A program made the translations under genes and the position numbers. 64,000 nucleotides of DNA, taken from contig CM040429.1 of assembly GCA_022702705.1 (NCBI GenBank), positions 114,181,943 through 114,245,942 of the forward strand. Direction: 5' to 3'. Under the pieces are notes generated by a model. That model was given only the letters and a program-made list of their open reading frames with translations, was not told where the DNA came from and did no database searches. Source of the DNA: Papilionanthe hookeriana x Papilionanthe teres. Its lineage: Eukaryota; Streptophyta; Magnoliopsida; Asparagales; Orchidaceae. Below are positions 12,940 through 24,397 of the stretch, in pieces (within the stretch, counting starts at the first letter, position 1; each line of letters begins with the position of its first letter).

Positions 12940-14423
12940 ATGTCGAACGGGCGGTTGATTTTGAACTTCAAGAATGGCGTGAGTCTAGCACTCATTAAAG
13001 AAAAGATGAAGGATGGGGTCGTGATTGAGATTGACTCTGATTTCACACCAGCTGAGTTACAGTAAGAGAAAGCTGATTAGATCCCGGTTGACCGGGATGA
13101 GTTCCGAAAGCATACAGTGGTGAAATTGGGTGGCCTGAGTCAGCAGTCTACGGACAAGAAAAGGAATGTGAATGCCTCTCATGTAACTGGAGCAGATAAG
13201 AAAGTTAAGTCCATGGTTACTACGGCAAAGCGTAGGCTTGTCAGTACCGTGCCCAAAGAGATTCAGCAAGTAAGAAGAGATACTCTCACTCCTACCCAGC
13301 GAAGAAACAATAATCGTCGTATTCACAAGGTGCTGAGCAAGTTAGCGGCGGACTAGCATAGTGAGACAATTCCTACCATTGGTACAAGTAGGTCAAAGAA
13401 GTCGGTTCGACAGGAATTAGAGAAGAAGGGATCAACTCCTAGAACAGTAGAGAAGGTGAAAGAAATTTTGATGAGATCACAAATAGAATCAGCGACACGA
13501 CATCAGGCAGACACACCAGCTCTGAGAGATATTGTTGCGAAAGCAACTCCGAAGGATGTTTTGAGAGAGACTATCCCCGAGGTAGTGAGACACGTAGGAG
13601 AGCGTGCTGGGGTTGAGCCATACATCCTACAGTACGTTACAAGACCTCGATCATTTTAGATAATTCCAGAGTACGAGCTGGAGAAGCTTTAGAAAGTTGA
13701 GAAGAAGACATTCGAGTATTTTGAAAGAATTCGAGGCATGAAGATCAATATCCTGGAGGGCCTTGAGCTACATATGGACGTGTTTTCAGATTACGAGCAG
13801 TAACAGATTGTGTGCGTCTTCAACCTTTAGAAATTGGGTCGAGTGGGGTCGTTTAAGAGGAAAGACCTACTCAGAACCACAGAAATGGATGAAAGGAAAT
13901 GGATGAGTTACAATTAATGTGGATGTTGCTACAACTTTGTCGAAGATAGGAAAGGAAATCCACCGGGGATACTCTGTGATAGTGATGTTAATCAAATGCC
14001 AAGAATCGTTAAGAGGATGATCAAAAGGATGGTGACATGGAGAGTACTACCTGCAGATTGCATACCCAATAGCTGTATCATCAACATATATGAGGAAGGA
14101 GACTACATATAGCCCCACAGAGATCATCAAGATTTCATAAGAACCTTCTGTACAGTCTCCTTCATCATTTAGTGCAACATCATGTTCGGATCAGACCTTT
14201 GGATAACAGGCCCCGGAGAATTCTGAGGGCCAATGGAGATACCTCTACCTGTAGGTTCCGTTCTGGTGCTAAAAGAAAATGAAGCAGAAGTAGTGATACA
14301 CTGCATCCTAGGGGTTCCATTTAGTGAGTTTCCGTCACTTTCAGGAGAATGGATGACATCAAGATGGCTTTCCGCTTTCAACCAGATCCAGAGCTAGAGA
14401 GCCTCAAGCCTTACGAGCTGTGA
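12940..14423 (+). pseudogene. AlkB-like (ALKBH9/10-type) 2OG-Fe(II) oxygenase ORF of element A, degenerate
   Basis: Co-linear with the C ORF at 45203-46664, from ATG 12940 to TGA 14421. The N-terminus (MSNGRLILNFKNG) is followed by a basic linker and an AlkB-like C-terminal half. Recognisable are the NIYEEGD segment (about 14085), HxD (His 14116-14118, Asp 14122-14124), the NIMFGSD and GPGEF segments (about 14175-14220), and the distal His (CAC about 14299). The RxSxTxR region is frameshifted by one base around 14320-14350. Stops at 13063, 13075, 13354, 13801, 14110 and 14170, among others, destroy it. Members of this family remove methyl groups from RNA m6A in plants. The acquired enzyme sits where some retroelements carry an env-like ORF. 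Confidence 0.85.
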
Positions 14424-15542
14424 GTTGCATGGAAAATAGAACACCTCTAATGCACATCCGAACAGTATTTCCTGCCAAGGATGGCTTGGAAGGTGATGTT
14501 ATTGCCCATGTATCTCACTGTCCAGAGATGGATTTTGACAGACATTTTTGGAAGAAACTGACAAGGATCCTGCGCAGTTTGTTTTGGATTTATATGGATT
14601 TTATGTGATGCTTACTTTTGAAGGAAAATATCATCAGAATATATGTTTTGGATCAAGCTGTATGATGTATTTTCAGTAATTTGAATGGAAAGGACTGTGT
14701 CATATTTTGCCTTCATTTCGTGTGTGCAAATTGACTGGGAATGCCAATAAGTTGAATGAACCTCGAATGAAGAACGATTTGAAAATAAATAGATAAATAA
14801 GATAAAATGGAAATGAACACAAAAAAATAAAATAGAAAGAAAAGAAGATGAAAGAAGAAGAAAATGAATGAGAACTCTTTTAAGAATCTAAATGTCAAAA
14901 CAAATTCCAAATTAACATGAACTCTAATTGAACAAAAATAAAATCGAATCACTAAAACAAACAAAACAAATCTAAACCTCGAATTGAATTCCGATCTGAA
15001 TCCGTTGATTCGAATCTTTCAATTCTTCTTCAAATTGAAATCCATTTGGAACTCTTCCGAAGTTCAAGTCCTCTCATCGACTTATCGCTAGGTTGAGTCT
15101 TTTTCAGCTTGGTACACTTACCAGTTCCTTTCAACTCTTTTCTTCGTGTGCTAGAGGATCGGCTGGTTCTATTGACACAGAACCATGAATTTTATTTGAT
15201 TTGATTTTGATGGCATGGAGCTGGGTCCCTCCTTACACGGATCTCCTTTTCGAGAAACCCTTCGTGTGGGATTTGAAACACCCTTATACCCACTTTCAGT
15301 TGATTCTTTCCCGCGGAAGATTCAAACTTCAATTTCAAACTTCTGAACATTTTAATCGTTCTAAATCCTTTCAACTCTCTGCGTTTTCTTCCCTCTTTCG
15401 AGAAGGTCACTGAGTCTACTGACACAGAACTACAAAATTCTCGTTTCGGTTCTGATGGCATGGATTCACATTCTTTGCCAAACAATCAATCTTTGATCAA
15501 ATCTTGTGGAACGAAAAATACCTTCATATCCCTTGCAAATTT
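14424..15542 (+). other. 3' untranslated region of element A, first part
   Basis: Non-coding sequence aligned with 46665-47458 of C. It includes a purine-rich segment (about 14815-14870) and two related stretches containing TTGACACAG / CTGACACAG and TGATGGCATGG (about 15170-15220 and 15415-15465), apparently an old duplication. No gene seen. Confidence 0.7.
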
Positions 15543-15800
15543 CAAGGCTGGAGCCTAATTTCCAGTTATCTTTCAAATTTCAAGGCTGGAGCCTAATTTC
15601 CAGTTCTCTTTTAAATCTCGAGGATGAAGCCTAATTTCCAGTTCTCTTTCAAATCTCGAGGCTGAAGTCGAATTTCCAGTTCTCTTTAAAATTTTGAGGT
15701 TGGAGCCTAATTACCAGCTCTCATATTCTGAGCTAGCCCAAATTCCAGCTCACTTTTCAAATTTTGAGGCTGGAGCCTAAATCTCAGCACTTATTTCAAA
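15543..15800 (+). repeat. Tandem array, about 38-bp unit, in the 3' UTR of element A
   Basis: Units begin at 15543, 15581, 15619, 15657 and 15695, exactly 38 bp apart, with two decayed units after them. The core is AGGCTGGAGCCTAATTTCCA followed by GTTCTCTTTCAAAT. The core is related to the 31-34-bp subunits of the C array at 47459-48845, so both come from one ancestral repeat. Confidence 0.85.
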
Positions 15801-16047
15801 TCCCGAGATAGGAATCTAGGTTCCAATTCTCATTTCAAGATCTAATCCCTTGGAAATCTTGCGATTCGAAATTCACCTCCTTTTTCTCTAGTGAGAGTTC
15901 TGAAATTTTCAGTCTTGGAGATTTATCTGATACTCCCCAGCACAAATTTTCTACGCTTTGTTCTAAGTGTGTCACTTGGATGTCTATGTTGGTTTCGTTG
16001 ATCTCCTAGGTCACGCCAATACGCGCGGTGTGTTTAGTTAGCACACC
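15801..16047 (+). other. 3' untranslated region of element A, last part
   Basis: Non-coding, aligned with about 48980-49219 of C (shared segments around ACTCCCCAGC and GTCACTTGGA). No gene seen. Confidence 0.65.
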
Positions 16048-16067
16048 ACACCTATTGGGGGTCCATT
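16048..16067 (+). other. Polypurine tract region of element A
   Basis: ACACCTATTGGGGGTCCATT sits directly before the 3' LTR terminus TGTTGACC at 16068, the expected place for plus-strand priming. The sequence is identical in C (49220-49239). Its core is the reverse complement of the leader segment 3982-3999. Confidence 0.75.
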
Positions 16068-18064
16068 TGTTGACCTCATTTTTGGTGAGGTCTTTTCTTT
16101 CCTCTTAGTGCTTAGGATCTAGCCAAAGGACTTCTCCTTGACTATCCTAGAAGACTAGAGATGGAACCCACCATTTAGAAATTCAAACTAAATCTTAATT
16201 CTCTTTGGAATCCTACATGGATGGTCATCAACCTCTAAACCACTTGGAAGGTTAGGACGATTGTGCAGGAAGAAAAGGATGAGTTCCTATAAGATGATCA
16301 AGCCTTAGGACGACTCTGGGTGGCTTAGTCTTGGTGAGGTCTAGCTTGCACACACTACACTCCTACACCTATCCTAAACCCTAAACCATCTTTACCCAAT
16401 CTTGACTCCTGGTTCATTAGAACACTCATATGGATGGATCCAAACCCCTAGGCCTTGGCTAAGAGGGTTAGGAAAAACATATTAGATGTTAAAAATGAGC
16501 ATTTTCTTAGTAGATGGCTTAATCTAAACTTTTTCACTCTACTCAACCATAACCAAATTTCATTTTCCAAAAATTTTTGGTTTTGACATTGGGTTCTTAA
16601 ACATACCTAAAATTACCTAAATTGCCCATACAATCCACCAAAACTCTCCAAAATTTCTCAAAAATTACCCAAAATTCCTAAAATTCCTAAAAATCATTTT
16701 AAAATAATTCCCACCTCTTAAATCTACAAAAATAACCTAATACACTCTAAATAATCTCCAAATACCCTAAATACCCCCTTTGCCCAAAATTCCAAATAAT
16801 TCCAAAAATTCCTAAAAAATTCTAGAAAATTCTAAATATTCTCAATTTCATTTCATTCAACTACACTATAACTCAATTTTGCCAAATTAACCCAGTTTCA
16901 ACCCAAAATCCCAAGTTGGGCTCTTGTTAGCCCAAATGGACCCAATGTCAAACCAAATCAACCCAATTGACCCTAATGCTGATCAAATTAAACCCCAAAC
17001 TTCAATTCAACATCCCCAATACCAATATAAACCAAATCCAAGCCCAAATTGATCCACATTTGAGTTCAATTCCATTTGAAATCCCAAATACCCAATTTCG
17101 CTTAATGATCCAAAACCCCAAATTGACCTAATGTCAACCAATTCCCCCCAAAATTTCAATCCTAAACCATCCATCACACTCCTATGAAAACCATGAAACA
17201 TTAAATTGTTCCAATTTTAGCCCAAGTCTAACCTAAATCCACTTGAAATCCAAAAATACTCCCTTTTAACTCAAATTGAACACATGCCCAAAATCTACCC
17301 AATTGATCTACCTAACCCTAAAATATCCTCCCAATTGATGTTGGGATCTCTTCACGACATTCCCCTAGATCATTTGAAACATTCAATTGGGTATAAACTC
17401 CACCTTGGCCCAACTTAGACCCAAGTTGACCCAACTTACCCAAACTAACCAAAATCTCAAAATCCACCAAATTGACCCATCAATTGAACTCAAAACAATT
17501 CCATGTCTTCATGAAAATTATTCATTGCAATCATGTGTATAATGTTGCTCAAGACATTTAGACTCAACTCAAGCTCAAACTCAAGTTAGACCATCCTTAA
17601 CCCAGATGAACCAAATTGAACCTATGACCAAACCTAGCCAAATTAAACCAAATGTGACGGAACCAACCTCTCCACAACAACCAAGTGAACCCTAGGAACC
17701 ACCCTTAGTCCACCTAACCCATGCTATGTGAGCCATGGACCAAGGGTCCCCCATTTTAAGAGATTTCTTCCCTTAAGTGGCTAAATCACCTTTTGCCTTA
17801 CCCCAAAACCTCCCCACAACTAATTAATCACAATTAAACCTCCCCCTGACTCACCTGACCTGAGGCCCAGCTCCCTTTTCCTTGCAGGCTGGCCTAGTCG
17901 CCGGAGGGAACCAAAACCGAGAGCCACCTCCAAGCTAAACTCACCCAAACTCCACCAATTGGCCACCTTAGCCAAAATTGCCACTGGAGCCCTTCTGCCC
18001 TCCACCTTAAGCTACTCAATCCACCCATCAATTGGCTCCCAGCTCAGTGCAATGGCCTTGGCCA

Positions 18065-18070
18065 TATAAG
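18065..18070 (+). promoter_or_regulatory. Putative TATA box in the 3' LTR of A
   Basis: GGCCATATAAGCAGCCC is a well-formed TATA context. It aligns with TATTTTAA and TATTTAAA at the same place in the two C LTRs. A transcription start would be expected about 30 nt downstream. This rests on motif and alignment only. Confidence 0.5.
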
Positions 18071-18484
18071 CAGCCCTTTTCGGCTAAAACTACGTGCTGA
18101 AATTTTTCTCTAAGAAATCCTCCCAAATTGCTCCCAATCCTTCCCACAACATAGAGAAGCTCAGCCCCACTACATTTCTGCCCTAATCCCCATTGATTGA
18201 GCTCAATTTCAGAGCTCAATTTTAGGCTAGAAAATAGGACACCCACTAAAACTCAACAAAAACCAAATTAACTCTTCCCACACCTTCACCAGAGGTAGAG
18301 AAGAAGTTCCCCAGTGAAAGCCCCCTCACCAAGCCACCCATTTGCTCTATCGGCCAGAACACCAAATCGGGTTTGGTCACTTTTATATCCAAATGATTCA
18401 CCATCGCTCGAGGCTTCAATCCAAGCTTCCTTGGACCACCATGAAGGTGTGGAGCATCTCCAATCGAAGCCTCACTTCTCATAG

Positions 18485-18494
18485 CAAAGGTACT
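18485..18494 (+). promoter_or_regulatory. Putative 5' splice donor in the 3' LTR of A
   Basis: CAAAG|GTACT, with GT at 18490-18491, aligns with CAAAG|GTATG in both C LTRs. It lies about 420 nt after the TATA box, upstream of the primer site, so splicing to the ORF1 acceptor would remove the rest of the LTR and the primer site. Confidence 0.45.
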
Positions 18495-20406
18495 AAAATT
18501 CTCTTGCTCCCGAGCTTCCAGCGATTCTCAATTTATTTTGGCTTAATTTCGATGCATGTTAGCCGTATGGATTTGTAGCCCTTGTCTAGATGAACACATA
18601 GGACCAACCCTCGCGTGATTTGGTTGAGAAATGAGTGAGATCTTAGGGTTTTTTTTGGACGTTTCTCGGGTTGAACCAGATGGAGACGATGACCAACAAC
18701 TGTTGAATCACGCGTGTAATGGATGGATGGCTAGGATCACACCAGATGAAGAGATGAGACAAAACTGCGGAGATGCGTGGCACTGAATCAGAAGGCGGTG
18801 TCCAACCAGGAGAGGCCGCGCATGCTTTACACCCGCCGTAAGTTGAGGTGGTGCTGACTGGTTTAAGTAAGAAAATCTTGATTTTCAAAATTATTTAAAA
18901 ATCTCAAACTTTAGAAATTCATAACATTGCATAGAAAAATCATAAAAATAGTTTAAAAATACCCTCTTTCTCAGTGAACAGAGGAGAATAATGTGGAAGA
19001 AAAATCAAAAATATTTGCTTAGTATTTATTTTTAAATTAATTAAATACACTAAACCTTAAATCAATTCTCCACTCACACACAGACAATTCACCATGACTT
19101 GGGACTATGGAGCTTTTGTTCCCTCTATCATTAGTAACATTCCCTGATTTTTTCAAAGTTAGAGAAGGTCCTTATGGCAAGTTATCTATTCTTAAAGTTC
19201 TATGCTTGTTTTGGTATTTTAATTCTAATAATTAGTATATTTCTTGGAAAATTCCAGGAAAATTAGGGTAGGTTCCCTACGACCAGAGGAACATAGGATA
19301 ATTATTGCATGAGCTAAAAAATTTAAAATACCTCTGATTGCTCACATGACCTCCAATTTTGAATTAATTAGAACAAATTAAAAATGGAAATAACTCAAAA
19401 TCCATCCTCCGCTCTTCCAGAAGATAATAAGAACCCCCATAAAAATTTTGATATTAATTGGAAATGGTTTAACCCATTAAATGAATTTTCTAAATAACAT
19501 AGCCTTTTCTGGAATTAAAAATATCATAAAACCCAAAATATAATTAAAAAATTCACCACATTGGTTTTAAGGGCTCTCTAATGTCAGAGGAGTCTAAGAA
19601 AATTAAAATTGAAATTTTCCTAAAAATTTTATTTTTCGCCAATTGTTGAATATTTTAATAATTAAAAATTATAAAAATCACAAAAATATCAAAATTCACC
19701 AAAATGTCATATTTGGTCTCCTAGTCACTTGGGAACCAAACAAATATATTTCCTAAGTGTCTAAGTAAAGATATTAAATTTTAAAGGCTTAAGACAATTT
19801 TTAATATTAAAAAATAGATTTTCCAACCCTTTCACAAAATTAATTATAAAAATTCATAGAAAAATCAGAAAAATATAAAATTTTTTCCTCTGAGTTCCTT
19901 GTGATTAGAGAGAATTATGAAAATTATAAAACTTAATTTTTCACCTTAATTTTATTTTATAATTAATTAATTCTCCAAAACTCAAAATATTTATAATAAA
20001 TAAAACAAATTTGGTGGATTTTGAGCGTCATAGATATAAACCCTGCTTAATTCTTTTATATTAAATAGGAGAAATTTTTTTCTTATAAAAATGGTTCGTA
20101 GACTAAACAGATGTCACAAATCTAATAGTTTATTTAATTGAGCCTCATTATCAAGTAGTGTGTCTATTCCTCGGGATAGAAGCACGGTTTGTGATGTTGT
20201 GATCGTTTATATAAACTTTTTAAGGTGTGAGATCAGTTTGAATTCATATTTTAAAATTTTCAAACTTAAAACAGTTTTCAAAAATCAAAATGCTACTTTC
20301 CAATATATATATATATTTGAATTGAATTTAAAACCTAAAATTCACCAACAACTTCTGTAGGCAACCCCTTTCTAAACTACAACACTTAACCTAAAATATG
20401 CTGACA

Positions 20407-20861
20407 CTCCTCCCTCATAATACTTTTATGCACTAGTGTAGAGATGACGGTACCATCCAGTTTTCATGGATCCAAGGTCAATCCAGTAGAGCGTTGAACG
20501 ATGTCTCAGAATCAATTAAAAAGAATTTTGCGGTTGTCCTTGCCAAACCATCGATCCTCATTGATAGTGTTATTGATCCAAGAGCCCTTTCTCCTTTCTG
20601 ATTGAAACCTCTTAGTAACATTCTGTCTGCTTTGAGCTCGCAGGCATCAATTTCCAAGCACGCTAACGTCTGAAGATTCATCACATTAATCGATGCTCCC
20701 AGATCAACTAACACCCTGGAGAGCGTGAACATTCCGATAGTGTCTGAGATGTACAAGGGTCGGTTGTGATCAGCTGTCCCGAGCAGTAGGTCATTGTCCG
20801 TGAAAGTAAATCCGTACTGTCCTTTTAACGAGCAAACCTCATCTAAGGAATTACCGGCCAT
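20407..20861 (-). pseudogene. pro: Aspartic protease of element H, interrupted by element A
   Basis: On the minus strand 20861-20478 is open for 127 codons: NSLDEVCSLKGQYG, LLLGTADHNRP, then the active-site block RVLVDLGASINVM, where C has DSGAS. The end of the domain (about 20470-20407) runs straight into the A LTR. Retropepsin processes gag-pol; Leu after the catalytic Asp is normal for Athila but not for C of its own family, so it is probably a mutation. Confidence 0.8.
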
Positions 20862-20866
20862 TTGAG

Positions 20867-21154
20867 CTAAGCAAATTTCTGGATCACAAGTAAAGCCTTG
20901 ATTAAAGTTTCCCTCATCTCCTTTGACAGGATCAGAGAGTTGTAGATGCTTAGTTTGGCTGATAGCTTCCGAAGATGGGGTAGCATGTTATAATCCACTT
21001 TATTACCAGGCTCTTCAGCCACTTCTCGAATGGACAATTCTTCTCCCGAGGTTGGATCTTCCTGAGTAACCACCTGCTTTCCTTTATCTTTTGGTCCCAT
21101 TCTCGGGGGTGGGACTTTTCCACTTCTCAAATTTACTTCTGTTATCTCTTCCAA
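20867..21154 (-). pseudogene. Gag-protease linker of element H
   Basis: 95 open codons on the minus strand. It contains LRSGKVPPPRMGPKDKGKQV and then an acidic stretch and HLRKLSAKLSIYNSLILSKE, matching C 40200-40460 and A 7677-7910. No catalytic motif. The segment may form the N-terminal extension of the protease. Confidence 0.65.
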
Positions 21155-22268
21155 GTCTGGTGCTGGATCTGCCTGTGTCTCTTCTTGAATCAGAACGACT
21201 TGCTCTTCTGGAGCTGCATCAGAATCTGATAACTATAATTCTATCGCAATCGAAGCTCCTCGGAATTCACAAATGAACTCATCATTTCCTGGGCTTTTGT
21301 ATCTGCTCTTGCAGACATCCTCTCTTTTGTTGTTGTCATCGAGGTTTTGTATGATCTAAGAATTGTTATTCGTATCGAAATCGAGATCCGGGTTAGATTG
21401 GTTGTCGTTAGATACGTAATCATTAGAAATAGTCAAAACGTAGCCAACACCATAACTCTTATCATTATAGTACCCCACAGGGTCAAACCGATAATCATAC
21501 AGAGTGAGAGGTCCGAGGGATTTCTCCCCCGAATCAGAAACAAACATCCTAGGATAAGAAGCCCCTACTCTACTCTTTGGAGCCTCAGGGTTCTCTTCTT
21601 CCGTGATCTTCTCCTCCATCTAGGGTGGTTCTTCAATTACAATTGATAGTGCCAGCTTAGCGGGATTCGAACTTTGAATTGAAGTGCGCACCGAAAGAGG
21701 TTTTGATGTGATTCAATATTTTCTTCGAAGGCTTCATCCAAACAGTACTCCATCCATCGTCGGTCATGTACGGGTCTATCGGAACAATAGGATCTACCAA
21801 AATGACATTAACATAACCTTCTTTTTGGGGCTCCTTCATGTATTCTTTCAGTATCGTTATGTTCCCTCGACTAAGGTTATACTCGAGCCAGTTCTTGAAG
21901 GTGAAGCAGTCTTCTATTTTGTGTCCGAGCATCCTATGCTAAGGGCAGTAATTCGAATGATCTTATTTGTCGACTTCCTCCGGCTTCCTAGGCTCTGGAA
22001 GCTGAAAATTGGGTGTCTTACTCAAACTACGGAACATTTTAGTCACTGCTCCATTCTTGAAGGGATATTCCTTATTTAAAAGCTCCTTCAGGCGACGTGT
22101 TAGACGAGGCGGTGGTTGATCATGATGCTACGGTGACTGATAACTCGGATGAGGCTGTTGATAACTCTATTGAGGTTGTTGATAGTTCCGCTGTGGTGGT
22201 TGATAACTTGGCTGCAGCCGTTCTGGCTGTATCTGCACTGGTTGTTTACCCTTATCCACTGTTGCGAC
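21155..22268 (-). pseudogene. gag: C-terminal gag of element H, cut by the Athila insertion
   Basis: Minus-strand pieces 21932-21657 (MLGHKIEDCFTFKNWLEY, the conserved Tat gag segment) and 21619-21356 (acidic gag tail) match C 39402-40080. Further up, around 22090-22260, a Gln/Tyr/Pro-rich linker is recognisable, truncated at 22268 by the LTR of element B. The N-terminal gag half would lie to the right of the Athila array, outside the window. Confidence 0.8.
22264..22268. other. Presumed left target-site copy of Athila element B
   Basis: GCGAC directly precedes the LTR terminus TGATCCAC at 22269, inside the gag of H. The matching copy should follow the last LTR of the array, which is beyond 64000, so this is a prediction. 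Confidence 0.4.
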
Positions 22269-24029
22269 TGATCCACATGAAAAATACCTTTTTTTATGCC
22301 TTATTTATGATTCAATTCTTAAGGATATTATTCTTTAATGAAAAGTATTTTTATGTTTTTGGATGTAGGTGATAAAAAGAGTTCATGAAGGAAAAAGGAG
22401 CAAAAATGGAGCTTAAAGAGCAAAGTTGTCGAAATTATAGGCCTGGCGTCTAGGCGCCAGATTCGGGTGCCTAAGCGTCAGTTCGATACAGACGCAGAAA
22501 AGATTTTTGAAGACTTTGGGCAGTTATTTTGACGGTGTTAAGCGGTTATCAGAGCTTCTAGAAGACTGGAAGTTACTTCTAATATATAGGACATGTGATA
22601 CAATGCATATGGACACAGGGAAACAGTTTTAAACGTGAAGAGGTGCAATCCAAAGTGAACAGGTGCGAAGACCCGGTCATGGAGTCTGGTGCCTAGGCGC
22701 CAGATCCAGGAGCCTAGGCGTGACATTTACCTTCAAGAAGATACGTTGTATTTGGACAAATTTTGAAGAGGTGCCTCAAGAAACCCCTGGTCAAATTCAT
22801 AGCTCTATAAATAAGAGCCCATTCTACGGAGAAAATCGCACCCTATAGTCCCCAAGCACCATATAACCATTCTATGTCCCCTCTAGCATCCAATCATTTT
22901 AGGGAGCCACCTTCTTTAGTATTTAGTGAGTTTACTTTTAGTTTATTTTAAGTGTTGAGTGTGAGTTTATTTAGTGTTGTTGCTATTGAAGTCTTTCATC
23001 GTTGCAATGGAGTCAGTAGGAGTCAGCAGATCACTTGAAGGAACATTCCATATAAGTATTTGTAACTTGGTTCAAATTTGTATAAATATGTTTTGTTGTG
23101 TGAATTCAATGTGTTCTGTGTAGTTAGTTTTCTTTCTTCTTTCAGCTATGAAAAGATAATAAGATAATTGAATTTTGTTGGAGAATTTAACTTAAAATAT
23201 TTTTAAAAATTGTGATGATATTAATACCTGATATTAGTTTACTTTGTAAACTAGTCATTTAAATTGTTAAAACTTGTTGAAGAATTTTGAGACCTATTCG
23301 GAGATGAGTTCTTAACTAGTAAATATCACATGAATCCTTGGGTAATTGAAGGCTTTATGCGGGTTATTCAAGGTGAAGTGCAAATAAATAGGAAGAGATA
23401 ATTTATTGAGCATAGAATTAATTAGTTTTTAGAGTGACAGACTAAATTCTAATATTTTGGTTTATAGAAAGGAAACAGGTCACTGGTAGGGCCGACCATA
23501 GCCATCCTCGGACATCTAGTAGTGTGAGCCTAGATTAACCCATTCTACTAATAAAACATCCTGAAACGATCTATAGATTATTCAATGTTCTTCATGCTTG
23601 GACCAAAGGGTAAAGAATAGGAATGCTTCTATTTGGCACAATACCATAATCTAGATTCTCCACAAATAATAATTATTCTAAAAATCTTGGATTAGTTGAA
23701 AAGGAGAAAGTTGTTTTATTTATACCTGCATTAGTCTTTATTTTATTACTGCTTGCTTACATTTAGTATAAATATTATTAAATTTAAAATCTGAAATTTT
23801 GAAAAGAAATAAAAATAATAATTATTTATAATTTGAAAAATTCCAAAAATATTTCTTTATTTTCTCAAAATCTTCCCTGTGGAATCGATAACCAGGACTC
23901 CACTAGAGCCCTGTATTACTTGAAATGATACGTATACTTGTGTTTGAAATTGTGACTTTTACAATATTTAACATAATATTTAAACATAAATTTAGAAAAT
24001 CTTACATAAGTAAAAGTCGGATCACATCA
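22269..24029 (+). repeat. Left LTR of Athila element B
   Basis: From TGATCCAC to ATCACATCA, 1761 bp, colinear with 60693-62470 (1778 bp). It contains two clusters of GGCGCC-type palindromes (22441-22480 and 22687-22722). A minor ORF in the right LTR (60811-61056) is not preserved here, so I do not treat it as a gene. Confidence 0.9.
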
Positions 24030-24250
24030 AGTTTTTAACATCGTTTGCCGTGGATTAAATCTTCTAGCAGTGGTATCAAATTCTTGCATTTGAAAGTATA
24101 TATAAAGCCCAGATAGGCAGTAATTCAAGTTTTTGGCCCCGTTGCCGGGGATTAAATCTTCTAGCAGTGGTATCAAATTCATGCAATTGAAACTATATAT
24201 ATAAAGCCCCAATAGGCAGTAATTCAAGTTTTTTGCGCCGTTGCCGGGGA
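24030..24250 (+). repeat. Threefold repeated primer-binding-site region of element B
   Basis: Units of about 98 bp start at 24030, 24128 and 24227. Each starts AGTTTTT and then a version of TGGCGCCGTTGCCGGGGA, the complement of a plant tRNA-Asp 3' end. The versions at 24134-24151 and 24234-24250 are close to perfect; the LTR-adjacent one at about 24036-24054 is the most diverged. The first two units carry AGCAGTGGTATCAA and ATATATAAAGCCC; the third ends just after the primer site. The same triplication follows the right LTR. Confidence 0.85.
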
Positions 24251-24397
24251 AGATAAAGAAAATAAGTAAGAAAGTTAAAAGACAATTTTTACATTTCTAA
24301 AATTAAAAATAATTTAATCACTTCTATTTCTTAAATAAAAATAAAAAAATTAAAAAATTAAAACATAAATACCAAAAAGATTTTAATTTAATTTTTT

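Larger units (their letters stand above)
1..20406 (+). mobile_element. Element A: decayed Tat/Ogre-like Ty3/gypsy LTR retrotransposon, 5' end outside window
   Basis: The order is 5' LTR (part), primer site, ORF1, gag, protease, RT, RNase H, second RNase H, integrase, AlkB-like ORF, tandem-repeat 3' UTR, polypurine tract, 3' LTR. Integrase after RNase H marks Ty3/gypsy; the extra RNase H and the ORF before gag mark the Tat/Ogre branch. The 3' LTR ends at 20406 directly against reverse-oriented Tat coding sequence, so A is inserted in the older element H. The first five bases after it are CTCCT, the expected target duplication; the left copy lies outside the window. Coding regions carry many stops and frameshifts, far more than element C. 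Confidence 0.9.
16068..20406 (+). repeat. 3' LTR of element A, internally deleted
   Basis: Runs from TGTTGACC to ATGCTGACA, 4339 bp. Compared with the 5' LTR of A it lacks about 2.6 kb, corresponding to about 745-3370. The join lies near 20008-20033 with about 20 bp of unmatched filler. With the missing part it would be about 7 kb, in line with the C LTRs. The left half is C-rich (many AACCCAA-like motifs), the right half AT-rich. Confidence 0.9.
20407..22268 (-). mobile_element. Element H: internal fragment of an older Tat/Ogre-like element, reverse orientation
   Basis: Reading from 22268 down to 20407 gives gag, gag tail, linker and protease in the same order as C 39068-40930. It is cut on its left by the 3' LTR end of A and on its right by the Athila LTR start at 22269. 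It is therefore the oldest visible layer of the nest. RT to 3' LTR must lie left of element A, outside the window. Confidence 0.9.

Noticed and set aside
24060..24075. GTGGTATCAA as a primer site for initiator-Met tRNA
   Set aside because: Only about eight bases match and it is not adjacent to the LTR; the tRNA-Asp-type sites explain priming better.
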